Origin: an uncultured Acetatifactor sp.
GTDB lineage: Bacteria; Bacillota; Clostridia; Lachnospirales; Lachnospiraceae
Reading direction: 5' to 3'
NCBI GenBank assembly: GCA_910586775.1
Contig: CAJUJN010000002.1
Location: forward strand, 76,661 to 140,660
Length of the DNA stretch: 64,000 bases
The stretch's first letter is position 1. Each line of letters starts with the position of its first letter. The translations under genes were made by a program, and so were the position numbers. The notes below the pieces were generated by a model. That model was given only the letters and a program-made list of their open reading frames with translations, ran no database searches and was not told where the DNA came from. Shown one piece after another: positions 44,312-54,297 of the stretch.

Positions 44312-45790
44312 TCACATATCCCGGCCCAACCAATGCTCCCGCAGCACATTCAGCCGCCCGATTCCGGGATCCTCCGGCCCTGTCATGGAACAGCCTTTTT
44401 CCTTTGCGTAGACGATATATTCCAGAACCTCTTCCGTAATCTCTTCCCCGGGGGCCAGGATGGGGATTCCCGGCGGGTAACACATGACGAACTCGCTGCA
44501 GATACGCCCTTTCGTCTCCATCAAAGGCAGGGACTCCTTCTCCGCATAAAAAGCGCTCTGAGGAGAAACTGCCACCCTGGGCTCTATATATTCCTGAGTG
44601 AACATCCCTGTGTTATTCTGTCTGTACTTTCGTTTAATTTCTACCAGTGCGCCGATCAGGCGTTCCATATCCCGCTCTCTGTCACCGATGGAAATATAGG
44701 CCAGCACATTGGCGATATCTCCCAGTTCCATCTGGATATCGTACTCATCCCGAAGCAGGTCATAGACCTCGATTCCCGCCAGTCCTATCCCTAATGTATT
44801 TACGGTCAGCTTCGTCTTGTCAAAATCGAATATGCTGTCCCCGTTGACCAACTCCGAAGTATAGGCATAATAACCTTCAATCCGGTTGATTTCCCCTCTG
44901 GCATATTCCGCCAGCGCCGTCACTTTGGCAAATTCCTGCTTTCCCCGCAGGGCAAGATTCCGTCTGGAGATATCCAGGCTGGCAAGCAGCAGGTAAGATG
45001 CACTCGTAGTCTGAGTCAGATTGATAATCTGCCTCACATAGCCGGGATTCATCGACACGCCTGTCAGCAGAAACGAGCTCTGGGTCAGGCTTCCCCCCGA
45101 TTTGTGCATGCTGACAGCCGCCATATCCGCGCCCGCCTCCATGGCTGACAGGGGCATTTTATCCCCGAAATAAAAATGGGTTCCGTGGGCCTCGTCCACC
45201 AACACTTTCATTTTATGAGCATGGGCCATGCGGACAATGCTTCTCAGATCAGAGCAGATTCCGTAATAGGTAGGATTGTTGACCAGAACCGCAGTGGCGT
45301 CAGGATGCTCCAGAATCGCCCGCTCTACCTGGGATACCTTCATCCCCAGGGCAATCCCCAATCTGCTGTCCATGTCCGGATTCACATAGATGGGAATGGC
45401 GCCGTTTAAGACCAGGGCATTAATGACACTTCTGTGGACATTTCTGGGCAGAATGATCTTGTCCCCTTTTTTGCAGACACTTAAAACCATACTCTGCACG
45501 GAAGATGTGGTTCCGCCCACCATCAGAAACGCATAGGCGGCTCCAAAGGCCTCCGCCGCCATCTCCTCCGCCTCCCGTATTACCGACACAGGGTGACAAA
45601 GGTTGTCCAGGCACTTCATGGAATTCACGTCGATTCCCACGCACTGCTGCCCCAACAGCCCCACCAGTTCCGGATTGCCCCGGCCCCGCTTATGTCCCGG
45701 CACGTCAAAGGGCACAATCCGCTCCTGCCGGAATTCCTCCAGCGCCTCGTAAATCGGCGCTTTTGCCTGATTGAAACGGCCCATTTTCAT
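44312..45790 (-). CDS. speA: Arginine/lysine/ornithine decarboxylase, short form
   Basis: PLP fold-type I decarboxylase of 492 residues. PLP lysine in SMHKSGGSLTQSSF (about residue 225), with DEAHGTHFYFG for the aromatic and Asp contacts and VPGHKRGRG at the N-terminus. The length fits the SpeA/YaaO/Cad group of Gram-positive bacteria, which lacks the N-terminal receiver-like wing of enteric enzymes. With agmatine deiminase in the same locus, arginine is the most likely substrate, making agmatine. AAAGGAAGG lies before the start. Confidence 0.93.
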   Translation of the reverse strand: MKMGRFNQAKAPIYEALEEFRQERIVPFDVPGHKRGRGNPELVGLLGQQCVGIDVNSMKCLDNLCHPVSVIREAEEMAAEAFGAAYAFLMVGGTTSSVQSMVLSVCKKGDKIILPRNVHRSVINALVLNGAIPIYVNPDMDSRLGIALGMKVSQVERAILEHPDATAVLVNNPTYYGICSDLRSIVRMAHAHKMKVLVDEAHGTHFYFGDKMPLSAMEAGADMAAVSMHKSGGSLTQSSFLLTGVSMNPGYVRQIINLTQTTSASYLLLASLDISRRNLALRGKQEFAKVTALAEYARGEINRIEGYYAYTSELVNGDSIFDFDKTKLTVNTLGIGLAGIEVYDLLRDEYDIQMELGDIANVLAYISIGDRERDMERLIGALVEIKRKYRQNNTGMFTQEYIEPRVAVSPQSAFYAEKESLPLMETKGRICSEFVMCYPPGIPILAPGEEITEEVLEYIVYAKEKGCSMTGPEDPGIGRLNVLREHWLGRDM

Positions 45791-45993
45791 GCCTTCCTTT
45801 CTGTCATATTATCCCCCGGCCACCGCAGATACCATATTCTTATCCGACAACTGCTTCTCCGAATCCTGAGCCATGAACCGCAGGCTGCACTCTCTTTACA
45901 ATTTCTAACCACATGACACCTGTACTCCATGCTCTGCACACATACACGCTCCGCCATCTGACGGTTATGTTTCAAGCAATTCCAGCCAGAGAA

Positions 45994-46752
45994 TCAATAA
46001 ATATTCCTTCCGCTGAATATCTCTATCATTTCTCTTCTGAGATTATCCATAATCTCCAGTCGCAGTTTGGGCGGCAATTCATAGACATCGCTGTTGAACA
46101 GATAGTTTTGCAGGTCAATCTCCTTGATCAGCATCTTCGTATGGAAAATATTCGCCTGGTACACATTGATATCCACCGCATCATACCTTTTCAAAGTATC
46201 CGCGTTGATATAATCCTGTATGGAAGTCATCCTGTGATCCATAAAAAGCTTCTCCCCGCTGACAGCCCTGGTAAAGCCTCTGACCCGGTAATCCATGGTG
46301 ATGATATCGGAATCAAAGGAACCGATGAGATGGTCCAGGGTGGACAGGGGCGTAATCTCCCCGCAGGTAGCCACGTCGATATCTACCCGGAAGGTTGCCA
46401 GGCAGGTATCCGGATGGTATTCCGGATAAGTATGAACGGTAATATGGCTTTTATCCAGATGCGCCACGGTGGTGTCCCCCATGGGCACCTTACTTTCGTC
46501 CGCAATCAGAATGGTCACCGAACTCCCCTGAGGCTCGTAGTCCTGACTGGAAATATTCAGCACCCTGGCCCCGATCATATTCGTCACATCCACCAGGAGT
46601 TTGGTTAACCGTTCGGAATTATACTGTTGATCAATATAGGCGATATAGTCTTTCTGCTCCCGTTGGGTTTTGGCGTAACACACATCATAGATATTGAAGC
46701 TCAGGGACTTGGTTAAATTGTTAAAGCCATACAAGGCAAGTTTTTCACTCAT
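45994..46752 (-). CDS. speD: S-adenosylmethionine decarboxylase proenzyme
   Basis: Self-cleaving pyruvoyl enzyme that supplies aminopropyl groups for SpeE; 252 residues from the ATG at 46752, with AAAGGAG upstream. The cleavage site is seen in [14 protein letters not shown] (about residue 113), and [21 protein letters not shown] carries the active-site Cys. This is the long class of SpeD as in E. coli. The in-frame extension to 47136 is leader sequence crossing a terminator and is not coding. It heads the polyamine operon. Confidence 0.95.
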   Translation of the reverse strand: MSEKLALYGFNNLTKSLSFNIYDVCYAKTQREQKDYIAYIDQQYNSERLTKLLVDVTNMIGARVLNISSQDYEPQGSSVTILIADESKVPMGDTTVAHLDKSHITVHTYPEYHPDTCLATFRVDIDVATCGEITPLSTLDHLIGSFDSDIITMDYRVRGFTRAVSGEKLFMDHRMTSIQDYINADTLKRYDAVDINVYQANIFHTKMLIKEIDLQNYLFNSDVYELPPKLRLEIMDNLRREMIEIFSGRNIY

Positions 46753-47037
46753 GATTTCTCCTTTATCCGTGTTTCCCGACGGTCCGGATACGGCCCTGCC
46801 GTCCCTGTCTTCGTCCTGCATGCCGGCCGGCAGTTCTGCCGCCTGCGCTCTGTTACTGTATCCGCAGCCTGGGGCAACTCCCCCGTCACTGTCTTTCTGT
46901 CCATTGACGCAATTTCCTGCAAGGCAGATATCAGCCCTGTTTTGTCCCATGTAATCAGCCGCGAATGCCGTTCCCAGCTCACGCCCGGAGTACCTGTCGG
47001 CTTTGTCCCGCCTCACACAGGGCGCCTCTTCATATAC

Positions 47038-47070
47038 AAAAAAGCAAGTGACACTTCCATCACTTGCTTT
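47038..47070 (-). terminator. Intrinsic terminator inside the SpeD leader
   Basis: On the minus strand AAAGCAAGTGA (47070-47060) and TCACTTGCTTT (47051-47041) make a perfect 11-bp stem with an 8-base loop and TTTTTT at its end. It lies about 265 nt after the predicted start of transcription and about 285 nt before the SpeD start, as expected for an attenuator. Confidence 0.8.
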
Positions 47071-47333
47071 AAAATCTCTGTCATCCCTTTTCACTTCTGC
47101 CGCCGGCAGCCTTCCTGACGCACGGTATGAAAGCAACAGATATATGGTTTTTAGAGTCTATATAGCAAATATTTTACTTTTACTACTCTTATTGACCGTT
47201 TCACAAGTTAGATGTGCATCAGCACCGGTTTATAGTCACCAACTTATAAAATTTGAGCTTTTAACTCAATCAATAAGGCAACACAGTTGCCAAAATATTT
47301 GCATGGAAGACTCTGTCTCTCTGTTTTCCATAC
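47071..47333 (-). promoter_or_regulatory. Structured leader of the SpeD operon (candidate regulatory RNA)
   Basis: Between the promoter and the terminator the minus strand can fold several local hairpins: GTATGGAA/TTCCATGC, GGCAA/TTGCC, GAGTT/AGCTC and an ACCG/CGGT outer stem around GTGC/GCAC. A CTGCCGGCGGCAG palindrome lies close to the terminator. No riboswitch class is recognised. Control by SAM or polyamine would make sense; it is not shown. Confidence 0.45.
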
Positions 47334-47339
47334 GCTTGT

Positions 47340-47369
47340 ACTATATCACATCTTTCCCCTGTTCGTCAA
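47340..47369 (-). promoter_or_regulatory. Promoter of the SpeD operon
   Basis: On the minus strand TTGACG (47369-47364) and TATAGT (47345-47340) are 18 bp apart. The predicted start is about 580 bp upstream of SpeD. Confidence 0.6.
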
Positions 47370-47410
47370 TTGCAATTTGTCTGAAATTTTAAAATCATAC
47401 CTGAAAATCC

Positions 47411-47458
47411 GGGATTATCATGCAAAGTGCCCACGAAAACGCCTCGCCCTGCTGCCGC
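47411..47458 (+). repeat. Dispersed repeat family B, partial copy
   Basis: GGGATTATCATGCAAAG, CCCACGAAAACGCCTCGCC matches the copies at 2116 and 34190. It directly abuts the stop of the LytTR regulator gene. Confidence 0.6.
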
Positions 47459-48178
47459 CTACATCCCCAGCACGCTCTTCACCATCTTCACATAAGTCCT
47501 GCTGATGGGGATTTCCTCATCGCAGCCCCTCGTCCTGACATTAAAGGTACTGTTGAACATGGGATAGATTTCCTTGATCTGATAGATATTTACCACATAG
47601 CTTTTGTGACAGCGGAGCCAGCCGCTCTGTTTCAGGCGGTTTTCCCAGTAGCCGATGGTGTGGTTCAGCTGGTAGGTGTCCTTCGCTGTGACCAGAAATA
47701 CATCCCTGGCCACCACCTTGATAAAACAGCCCTCCTCCGGCTTTACGATATAATATTTCTCACCCTTTCTTCCTATGATACAGTCCAGTGTTTCATCTGT
47801 CCCCTGCCTTACTACAGGCATGCCCAGCTTGTTAATCTTCTCCAGAGTCCTCCTGATCTTCTGGGTTGTGACAGGTTTTGTAATGTAATCTATCGTGTTG
47901 ACGCGGTAAGCCTCTATCGCATAGTCGCCGTACGCCGTGATAAACGCAATCCGGATGTCGCTGTCCTTCTCCCATACACGCTCCGCAAATTCCAACCCGT
48001 TTAATTCCGGCATGGAGATATCCGAGAAAATGATATCAGGCGTAATCTCATCCAGATGCCCCAACGTATCCAGAGAGCTGGTAGATTCCCACACAAGTTC
48101 TATCTCCGGAAACTGGTTCAAGATATATTTCAACTGCTCCAGTATTAATGGTTCGTCGTCAAGTATCGCCACACGCAT
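47459..48178 (-). CDS. LytTR-family response regulator
   Basis: Regulator of 239 residues with a receiver domain (DDEP acidic pair, phosphorylated Asp in IIFSDISMPELNG, Thr in AFITAYG, Lys in YITKPV) and a C-terminal LytTR DNA-binding domain (about 140-239, with WLRCHKSYVVNIYQIKEI). The ATG at 48178 has GCGGGTGAG upstream. Such proteins are normally paired with LytS/AgrC-type kinases. The LytS-type kinase of this locus is at 54298-56931 on the same strand, and the two may form a split pair; this is inference. Confidence 0.92.
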   Translation of the reverse strand: MRVAILDDEPLILEQLKYILNQFPEIELVWESTSSLDTLGHLDEITPDIIFSDISMPELNGLEFAERVWEKDSDIRIAFITAYGDYAIEAYRVNTIDYITKPVTTQKIRRTLEKINKLGMPVVRQGTDETLDCIIGRKGEKYYIVKPEEGCFIKVVARDVFLVTAKDTYQLNHTIGYWENRLKQSGWLRCHKSYVVNIYQIKEIYPMFNSTFNVRTRGCDEEIPISRTYVKMVKSVLGM

Positions 48179-48237
48179 AGCACTCACCCGCTTTCTCTAT
48201 CAAAACAACTGTAAACACTCCCTGTATCCTTTATCCG

Positions 48238-49203
48238 TCATTCCCCCTGTCTGCAGATTTCATCAATATGGCGCAGTTCCTCCTCCGTAAAGGAAGTATT
48301 CTCTACAATTTTCACATTTTCCAATATCTGCTCCGGTTTTGAGGCCCCAATCAGCACGGAACACACATCCCCGTCCTTCAAAATCCAGGAAAGCGCCATC
48401 TCCGCAAGCGTCTGGCCTCTTTCCCCCGCAATTTCATTCAGCTTCCTGATCTGCGAAATGCGTTCCGGAGTAAGCGCATCTCTGTTGATATACCTGACGT
48501 CCCTGGCAATCCTGCTGTCCGCAGGAATCCCGTGCAGATACTTGTCCGTCAGAAGCCCCTGCGCCAGAGGGCTGAATGCGATGATTCCCATGCCGTTTTC
48601 CCTGCAGAAACGTTTTACGCCGTCCTCCTCAATGGCACGGTCAAAGACAGAGTACCTTCTCTGATTGACAATCAGGGGACAGTGCAGTTCCTTCATGATC
48701 GAAATTGCCTTTTCTGTATTTATTTTATCATAATTGGAGATTCCTGCATACAGTGCTTTTCCACTTCTTACAATCTGCGCCAGTGCCTCCATGGTCTCTT
48801 CCAGAGGCGTCTCCGGGTCCATCCTGTGATGATAGAATATATCCACATACTCCAGTTCAAGCCGCTTCAGTGACTGGTCCAGACTGGCTGTCAGATATTT
48901 TCTGCTGCCCCAGTCTCCGTAAGGGCCTGCCCACATATCATACCCCGCCTTTGAAGTAATGACCAGTTCGTCCCTGTAGGGCTGAAAGTCTTCTTTCAAG
49001 ATACGTCCCAGGTTGGTTTCCGCCATCCCATAGGGCGGCCCGTAATTGTTTGCCAGGTCAAACTGCGTAATACCGGCATCAAAAGCCGTATGACACAGTT
49101 CTTTCATATTGTCATAATTTCCGTTGTTCCCGAAATTATGCCAGAACCCGAAAGATACTGCCGGGAATTTTAACCCGCTTCTGCCCACATGATTGTATTT
49201 CAT
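48238..49203 (-). CDS. Aldo/keto reductase (YghZ/MgrA-like)
   Basis: NADPH-dependent reductase of 321 residues from the ATG at 49203 with a weak GGTATGAG. TIM-barrel motifs: FDLANNYGPPYG with the catalytic Asp and Tyr, ITSKAGYDMW with Lys, VDIFYHHRMD with His. The cofactor end VLIGASKPEQILENVKI is intact. Closest in pattern to L-glyceraldehyde-3-phosphate reductases. It follows the sugar importer on the same strand and may handle a sugar released in this locus. Confidence 0.92.
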   Translation of the reverse strand: MKYNHVGRSGLKFPAVSFGFWHNFGNNGNYDNMKELCHTAFDAGITQFDLANNYGPPYGMAETNLGRILKEDFQPYRDELVITSKAGYDMWAGPYGDWGSRKYLTASLDQSLKRLELEYVDIFYHHRMDPETPLEETMEALAQIVRSGKALYAGISNYDKINTEKAISIMKELHCPLIVNQRRYSVFDRAIEEDGVKRFCRENGMGIIAFSPLAQGLLTDKYLHGIPADSRIARDVRYINRDALTPERISQIRKLNEIAGERGQTLAEMALSWILKDGDVCSVLIGASKPEQILENVKIVENTSFTEEELRHIDEICRQGE

Positions 49204-49446
49204 TTTCTCATACCGCCTGTCATTTGCCACATATATCTTCATAATATATAAACAAAGGGTTGTCGCTGCAACCCTGCTCCTTTCCCAACTATTCATTGTC
49301 ATATCCGGACGTCCCGTCACAGGCCTGCCTCATCCGTTTCCTGCAGTCTGCCACTCTTCATCCGGACACTGCCGCTCTATATACGGCAGTATCCGGTTCA
49401 CCGAGCACTGTCACATGAAGAAATGATACGATTCCTCCAAAATCCC

Positions 49447-50802
49447 TTACTTGACAGCCGTCGTAAATGCACTGTCCAGTTCAGCCGTCAGCGCCTCGAA
49501 GTCAAAAGTATCCATCATTGCATGCTTCTGCACCAACTCATTCTGAAGCGTATTATACTGATCGGTAAAGCGTTCATGCCCCGCCATGCTGTATTGTCTG
49601 TCAGCCGGAATATCCACTACCTCCTGAAGGCATTTGGAGAAGGAAAAATCTACCGTAGGACAGGTGGACAGCTTCTTTGCCATGGTGGCATATGCATTGC
49701 AGGATTCCTCTGTGAGCAGGAAAGAAATGTACTTCTTCGCCGCGTCCAGCTTCGCCTCGTCATCCGTATTGTATACACAGAGCGGGCTTCCCGGAACCAG
49801 GTCCACGATAGCGCCGGAAGGCTCCTCTGACATGGGCATGGGGAAAAATCCAAGATTAAAGTCCGGATTTCTCTGCTCTATGGCATCCACCATCCATGTG
49901 CCGTTAATCGTCATGGCAGCCTCCCCGTTTGCTATGGCATCGTAAGCGTCTTCGCTGTCGGTTCCAAAAGCATCATCCTCCCAGTATTTCTTGTAACGCA
50001 TGAAGAGGTCCATAACCTGCGCATATTTCTCGTCACCAGAGAAAGAAGCCTCCAGACTCTCATGCTGTGTATACCACTCCGGCCCGCAGAGAATATCTTC
50101 ATAGATTTTCAGCGTGGCACCCACAACCCACAGCTGGCCGTAACCGGTCACAAAAGGCTGTACTCCGTTTTCTTCCAGTTTAGCGCAGACCGCATCCATC
50201 TCTGAGAGTGTCTTCGGAATCTCCAGTCCGTATTCGGCAAACATATCCTTATTATAGAAAACGCCAAAGGCATTCTGGTCAATGGTAACGCCATATTGTT
50301 TTCCGTCCACCTGACCGTCGGGAAGGATCTTTTCATTGATATTTTCAAGTCCCTCAAGCCCGGTCAGGTCAGCCAGATGCCCTGCTCCCGAGAATTTCAC
50401 CAGGAAACTCTTGCCTGTATTTGCCACCATGATCATCGGCGCGTCATCAGAAGCAATCTTTGTCTGGATGGTCTGGGAATAAGCATCCGCAGAAATAATC
50501 TCCTGGTTTACGATAATATTCGGGTACTTATCCATAAACGCCGCATTTCTGTCTGCAATCCAGTTCTGCATGCCCTCCTCCGCAAAATGATGGAAAAAGG
50601 TAATCTCCACTTTCTCTCCGCTCTCTGCTTCCTGTGAGTTTTCCCCTGCCTCTTTCTGTGCCTCTTCCTGAGAGCTCTCCTGTGTACTCTCTCCGCGGTT
50701 TTCCGCAGATGAACCCTGTTCGGAAGGCGCCGCGCCGCATCCGGTCAGCATAAGCGCTGCGAGCCCCAGTGCCAGTACTCTTGTTAAATGTTTCTTCTTC
50801 AT
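49447..50802 (-). CDS. Sugar ABC transporter substrate-binding lipoprotein
   Basis: Extracellular solute-binding protein of 451 residues. Signal MKKKHLTRVLALGLAALML and lipobox LTGC, then a Glu/Ser/Gln-rich linker, then VEITFFHHFAEEGMQNW. Family 1 blocks include YNKDMFAEYGLEIPKTLSE and AMTINGTWMVDAI. AAGGAGG precedes the ATG. It works with the two permeases directly upstream; like MalEFG at the left end, no ATPase gene is local. Confidence 0.94.
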   Translation of the reverse strand: MKKKHLTRVLALGLAALMLTGCGAAPSEQGSSAENRGESTQESSQEEAQKEAGENSQEAESGEKVEITFFHHFAEEGMQNWIADRNAAFMDKYPNIIVNQEIISADAYSQTIQTKIASDDAPMIMVANTGKSFLVKFSGAGHLADLTGLEGLENINEKILPDGQVDGKQYGVTIDQNAFGVFYNKDMFAEYGLEIPKTLSEMDAVCAKLEENGVQPFVTGYGQLWVVGATLKIYEDILCGPEWYTQHESLEASFSGDEKYAQVMDLFMRYKKYWEDDAFGTDSEDAYDAIANGEAAMTINGTWMVDAIEQRNPDFNLGFFPMPMSEEPSGAIVDLVPGSPLCVYNTDDEAKLDAAKKYISFLLTEESCNAYATMAKKLSTCPTVDFSFSKCLQEVVDIPADRQYSMAGHERFTDQYNTLQNELVQKHAMMDTFDFEALTAELDSAFTTAVK

Positions 50803-50826
50803 AGAAAACCTCCTTGTAAATATTGT

Positions 50827-51678
50827 TTAATTTTTAACCGCTCCCGCAGATACCCCTTCTATCAAATACTTCTGGGCAAAAAGGAAGAAAACCAGCACCG
50901 GTATCATACATAAGATTGCCGACGCAAATGCCATCCCATACTCAGTGGTATACTGACTGAAAAAGTAAAACTGCTTGACAGTTAATGTCCTCACCTGTTC
51001 CTTCTGCAGAATGATCAGCGCAATATTGAAATCATTCCAGAGCCATAATACATGAAGTGCCGCCACGGTGGCCGTAACCGGCTTCAACAGAGGAAGCACA
51101 ATCTGAAAAAATACCTTATACGGTCCGCACCCGTCCATTTCCGCCGCTTCTTCCATCTCCCTGGGGACGGATTTTATAAATCCGACATACATAAAAGTCG
51201 CGTAGGCAATACTGGTTCCCGTCAGAATCAGCACCATCCCGAACAGGGAATTCTGCAGCCCCAACGTCTTGTAGATCTTATAGATCGGAACCATCATAAT
51301 CTGAAACGGAAGCATCAGCGAAGACAGGTAAATCCTGTCCAGCCAGCCGAACATCCGGTACTGTTTTGCATTTCTGGCTATGCTGTATGCCCCCATGGAG
51401 CTGCAGAGCACGATCAGCGCCACGGAAGGAAACGTAACAATGCAGGTATTGATGAGCGAACGCATAAAGTCGCTCCGTTCCATGGCATCCCTGTAATTTT
51501 CAAATCCGAGTCTCTGGGGCAGCGCCGTCACCGATCTGGATATCTCCTGATTTGTCTTCAGCGAAGTGATAACCGCCGTGTAAATCGGGTAGAAAAAAAC
51601 ACACATCACAAAAAGCGTCAGCAAACACCAAAGGCCTCTTTTTATCTGTTTTCTCTGTGTATACTTCCTTCTTCTCAT
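50827..51678 (-). CDS. Sugar ABC transporter permease 2 (UgpE/MalG type)
   Basis: Membrane protein of 283 residues with six segments. The ATG at 51678 shares bases with the stop of permease 1 (TGATG); a TTG three bases earlier is also possible. The EAA loop reads EEAAEMDGCGPYKVFFQI (about 188-205), and the C-terminus IEGVSAGAVK fits the family. It lies between permease 1 and the binding protein. Confidence 0.94.
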   Translation of the reverse strand: MRRRKYTQRKQIKRGLWCLLTLFVMCVFFYPIYTAVITSLKTNQEISRSVTALPQRLGFENYRDAMERSDFMRSLINTCIVTFPSVALIVLCSSMGAYSIARNAKQYRMFGWLDRIYLSSLMLPFQIMMVPIYKIYKTLGLQNSLFGMVLILTGTSIAYATFMYVGFIKSVPREMEEAAEMDGCGPYKVFFQIVLPLLKPVTATVAALHVLWLWNDFNIALIILQKEQVRTLTVKQFYFFSQYTTEYGMAFASAILCMIPVLVFFLFAQKYLIEGVSAGAVKN

Positions 51679-52547
51679 CAAATCTCCACTTCCCTCTTTC
51701 TAAAGAAAGATTGCACTGCCGTCGACAAAATCACCAGAAAGACAACGAACATCACTGAAATCGCCTCTCCGTAGCCGGCTTTATTATATCTGTACAGATT
51801 CTCATAGATATAGATGGATATGGTTCTGGAGGCGCCGGCAGGCCCTCCGCCCGTGCTTGCAAGCGGCAGTGCGAACGTCTTCATGAAATTCGTCAGCGCC
51901 AGCGTCACACACACCGTAAAGGACGGTGTCAGCATGGGCAATGTGATATACCGAAACTTCTGGATAACCGACGCACCATCCATAACGGCTGCCTCATAGA
52001 GGTCCAGAGGGATATTCTTCAGCCCCGAGAGGTAAACCAGCATATTGATGCCGCAGGTATTCCACAGCTGCATGACCACGATACAGATAACCACCCATTT
52101 GGGCATTCCCAACGGATTTTTTATTCCGAACACTGCCGTCACGATTTCCTTATATACAAATTTCCACAGAAAAGCCGTCAAAACCGCGCTGAAACAGCAG
52201 GGAATATAAAACACTGTCCTGGCCGCCGTTGTAAGCTTCCCCATCCTGTTGTTGACCAGCAGCGCCAGTCCCAGGGAGAGCAGCGTATTCCCAATGACGC
52301 CGTAAAGCGCAAATTCCAGAGTGATAACAACCGGCTCCCATAACTGCCTGTCTCCCAGCGCCACAGCAAAATTGCGGAATCCCACATAGTTATAATCTTT
52401 CGTAATTCCGTTCCAGTCCGTAAATGCGATATGAATTCCCATAAAGAAAGGTACCATGATGGCAAAAGCAAAAAAACACAGTCCCGGAATCAGAAATACA
52501 TACTTTGCCGTCGTCCTGGCGGTTATTTTTCTACCCTTCAATCTCAT
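51678..52547 (-). CDS. Sugar ABC transporter permease 1 (UgpA/MalF type)
   Basis: Membrane protein of 289 residues with six segments. The ATG at 52547 has AAGGAG six bases before; an ATG at 52553 would sit on the ribosome site. The EAA loop is YEAAVMDGASVIQKFRYI near residue 185. It starts the importer part of the operon, after the GH35/42-like gene. Confidence 0.94.
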   Translation of the reverse strand: MRLKGRKITARTTAKYVFLIPGLCFFAFAIMVPFFMGIHIAFTDWNGITKDYNYVGFRNFAVALGDRQLWEPVVITLEFALYGVIGNTLLSLGLALLVNNRMGKLTTAARTVFYIPCCFSAVLTAFLWKFVYKEIVTAVFGIKNPLGMPKWVVICIVVMQLWNTCGINMLVYLSGLKNIPLDLYEAAVMDGASVIQKFRYITLPMLTPSFTVCVTLALTNFMKTFALPLASTGGGPAGASRTISIYIYENLYRYNKAGYGEAISVMFVVFLVILSTAVQSFFRKREVEI

Positions 52548-52592
52548 CCACATCTCCTTCCCTTAAGCTTCCAGGATACAGTGTCATGTTGT

Positions 52593-54203
52593 CTACATCT
52601 GTATCTTCAAATGTACGACTCCGATATCCGCATCCATCCAGACGCCGGTATCACATTCGTCGCCAGTCCGGATTCTGTCCGCAACATACTGTCCCCTATC
52701 GTCAAAATGGCCTTCTTCTACCTTCAGATACCGCTGATGACGTCCGTTTTGAAATTGTGAAGCCAGAACGCCTCCTGTCATCTCCCTGACGGAAGCCTTG
52801 CGCAGCAGATTCAGACTGAACCCCTCCCCTGCCATGTAAAACTCGCCCTCTCCCAGATAGACGATAATCCCCTTTGCCAGCTTCCGGAAAGTGCCGCTGT
52901 CATCTCTGTGATATGTATCCGTTCCCCGGTGAGGTTCCCAACGGTAATCTCCATCCGGCAGATAATGCACCGCCCTTCCGCAGAAATCGCCGAAATCCAG
53001 ATACTGGGAGGCACTCCCCTCATACTGTGTCACAACGAAGAACCTGTCAGTCCCCTGATATGCCTCGATCATGGGTTTCATTGCCGTCAGCACGGATACC
53101 AGGCCCCTGTATTCCCTGTAATCCTCCCGCAGAACACCGTCATTAGTCACCGCATCATCCACCCCGAAGAAATGAATTCCACTCAGCCCGTACTCCGCCA
53201 TGGCATTCAGCGTATTCATGGCATTCATATGATTTGCGGACGACTCGGGGATATACAGAATATTGTCCTCTCTGCTGTATTGTTTCACTATGTCAAAGTA
53301 AGTCCTGTAATCCGCGAAATAGACATCCGGACAGATTGCATCGATATTGCCCGACAGATATTTCCACATATCCACCATACGGCTGACAGCTCCTCCGGAC
53401 GGATAATCAAGCCCGGGCACCCGGTTGTACATCTCTCCGAGCCAGACATTGACGTACACCGGAATATCGTAAATTTCCTTTCCCGCTCCCGCTATATCGT
53501 TGATATAAGCTGCCAGGGCATATGCGGTACAGGTTTCTTCCGCATGGAAGCCGAACACTTCTCTCCAGATTCCGCCTGTCCGGGAACCGTTTTCCCTCCA
53601 GATTTCCTTCACGGGACATTCCGCCGCGGCCCTGAGCCATTCCATGATACGGCCGGGAACCTCCGACCGAAAAGCGGCTTCGCCCGTCTCCGAATAATCC
53701 CGCGGCGTTCCCAGGATACCAGGCTCGTTTTCCGCCTGAACGCCCAGAAGCACATCCTCTGCCCCCGCATCCTTCAGATACTGCATCATTTTACAATAAG
53801 CCTTCTTGTCCGCCTCTCTCGTCTCCATGCAGTGCGGAGAAAGCGACCTGACCAGGTTGTGCTGGATGGACTCCGCCCATACGAACCGTTCCGGCTGTGT
53901 CTTCACCCATGCCGGCACGTACTGGGAAGCGCCGTTTTTCCAGGTCCCGAACCACAGTATTACCAGTTTTACGCCATGCGCCCTCGCTCCGTCCAGCAGA
54001 AGGTCTATCTGTGTATAATCAAAAACGCCTTCCTCCGGTTCCAGCATTTCCCAGTAAACCGGTGCCGCCAACGTATTCAGCCCCATCGCCTCAACTGCCC
54101 GCCAGACCTTCTTCATCATTTCCGCAGATTGTGAGCTGGAGTTTCTGGCCTGACCGCCGATGGTAAAAAACGGTTTTCCGTCTGAGTAAAATAATCGTTT
54201 CAC
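52593..54203 (-). CDS. Beta-galactosidase-like GH35/GH42-fold glycosidase (DUF5597 C-terminus)
   Basis: Cytoplasmic glycosidase of 536 residues, GTG start at 54203 preceded by AGGAAGG. The TIM barrel begins FFTIGGQARNSSSQS and shows MGLNTLAAPVYWEMLEPEEG, an acid/base Glu in GVQAENEPG (about residue 165) and a nucleophile Glu in ILYIPESSANH (about residue 325), as in GH35/42. The C-terminal 150 residues fit the DUF5597 beta domain. No signal peptide is seen, so it likely acts on sugars brought in by the importer that follows. Confidence 0.87.
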   Translation of the reverse strand: MKRLFYSDGKPFFTIGGQARNSSSQSAEMMKKVWRAVEAMGLNTLAAPVYWEMLEPEEGVFDYTQIDLLLDGARAHGVKLVILWFGTWKNGASQYVPAWVKTQPERFVWAESIQHNLVRSLSPHCMETREADKKAYCKMMQYLKDAGAEDVLLGVQAENEPGILGTPRDYSETGEAAFRSEVPGRIMEWLRAAAECPVKEIWRENGSRTGGIWREVFGFHAEETCTAYALAAYINDIAGAGKEIYDIPVYVNVWLGEMYNRVPGLDYPSGGAVSRMVDMWKYLSGNIDAICPDVYFADYRTYFDIVKQYSREDNILYIPESSANHMNAMNTLNAMAEYGLSGIHFFGVDDAVTNDGVLREDYREYRGLVSVLTAMKPMIEAYQGTDRFFVVTQYEGSASQYLDFGDFCGRAVHYLPDGDYRWEPHRGTDTYHRDDSGTFRKLAKGIIVYLGEGEFYMAGEGFSLNLLRKASVREMTGGVLASQFQNGRHQRYLKVEEGHFDDRGQYVADRIRTGDECDTGVWMDADIGVVHLKIQM

Positions 54204-54297
54204 TTTATCCTTCCTCCCTGTCTCTTTGTATATATTTTATAAAAAATACATATTTTCTCAACACTTCTTGTATATGTTGTATGTTTTGATGTTTTTC

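Noticed and set aside
46753..47136. 128-codon N-terminal extension of SpeD
   Set aside because: It runs through a perfect terminator stem and has no homology; the ATG at 46752 has a good ribosome site and fits the SpeD family.
52908..54134. Plus-strand frame of 408 codons opposite the GH35/42-like gene
   Set aside because: Antisense shadow; the minus strand has both catalytic Glu motifs and a ribosome site.
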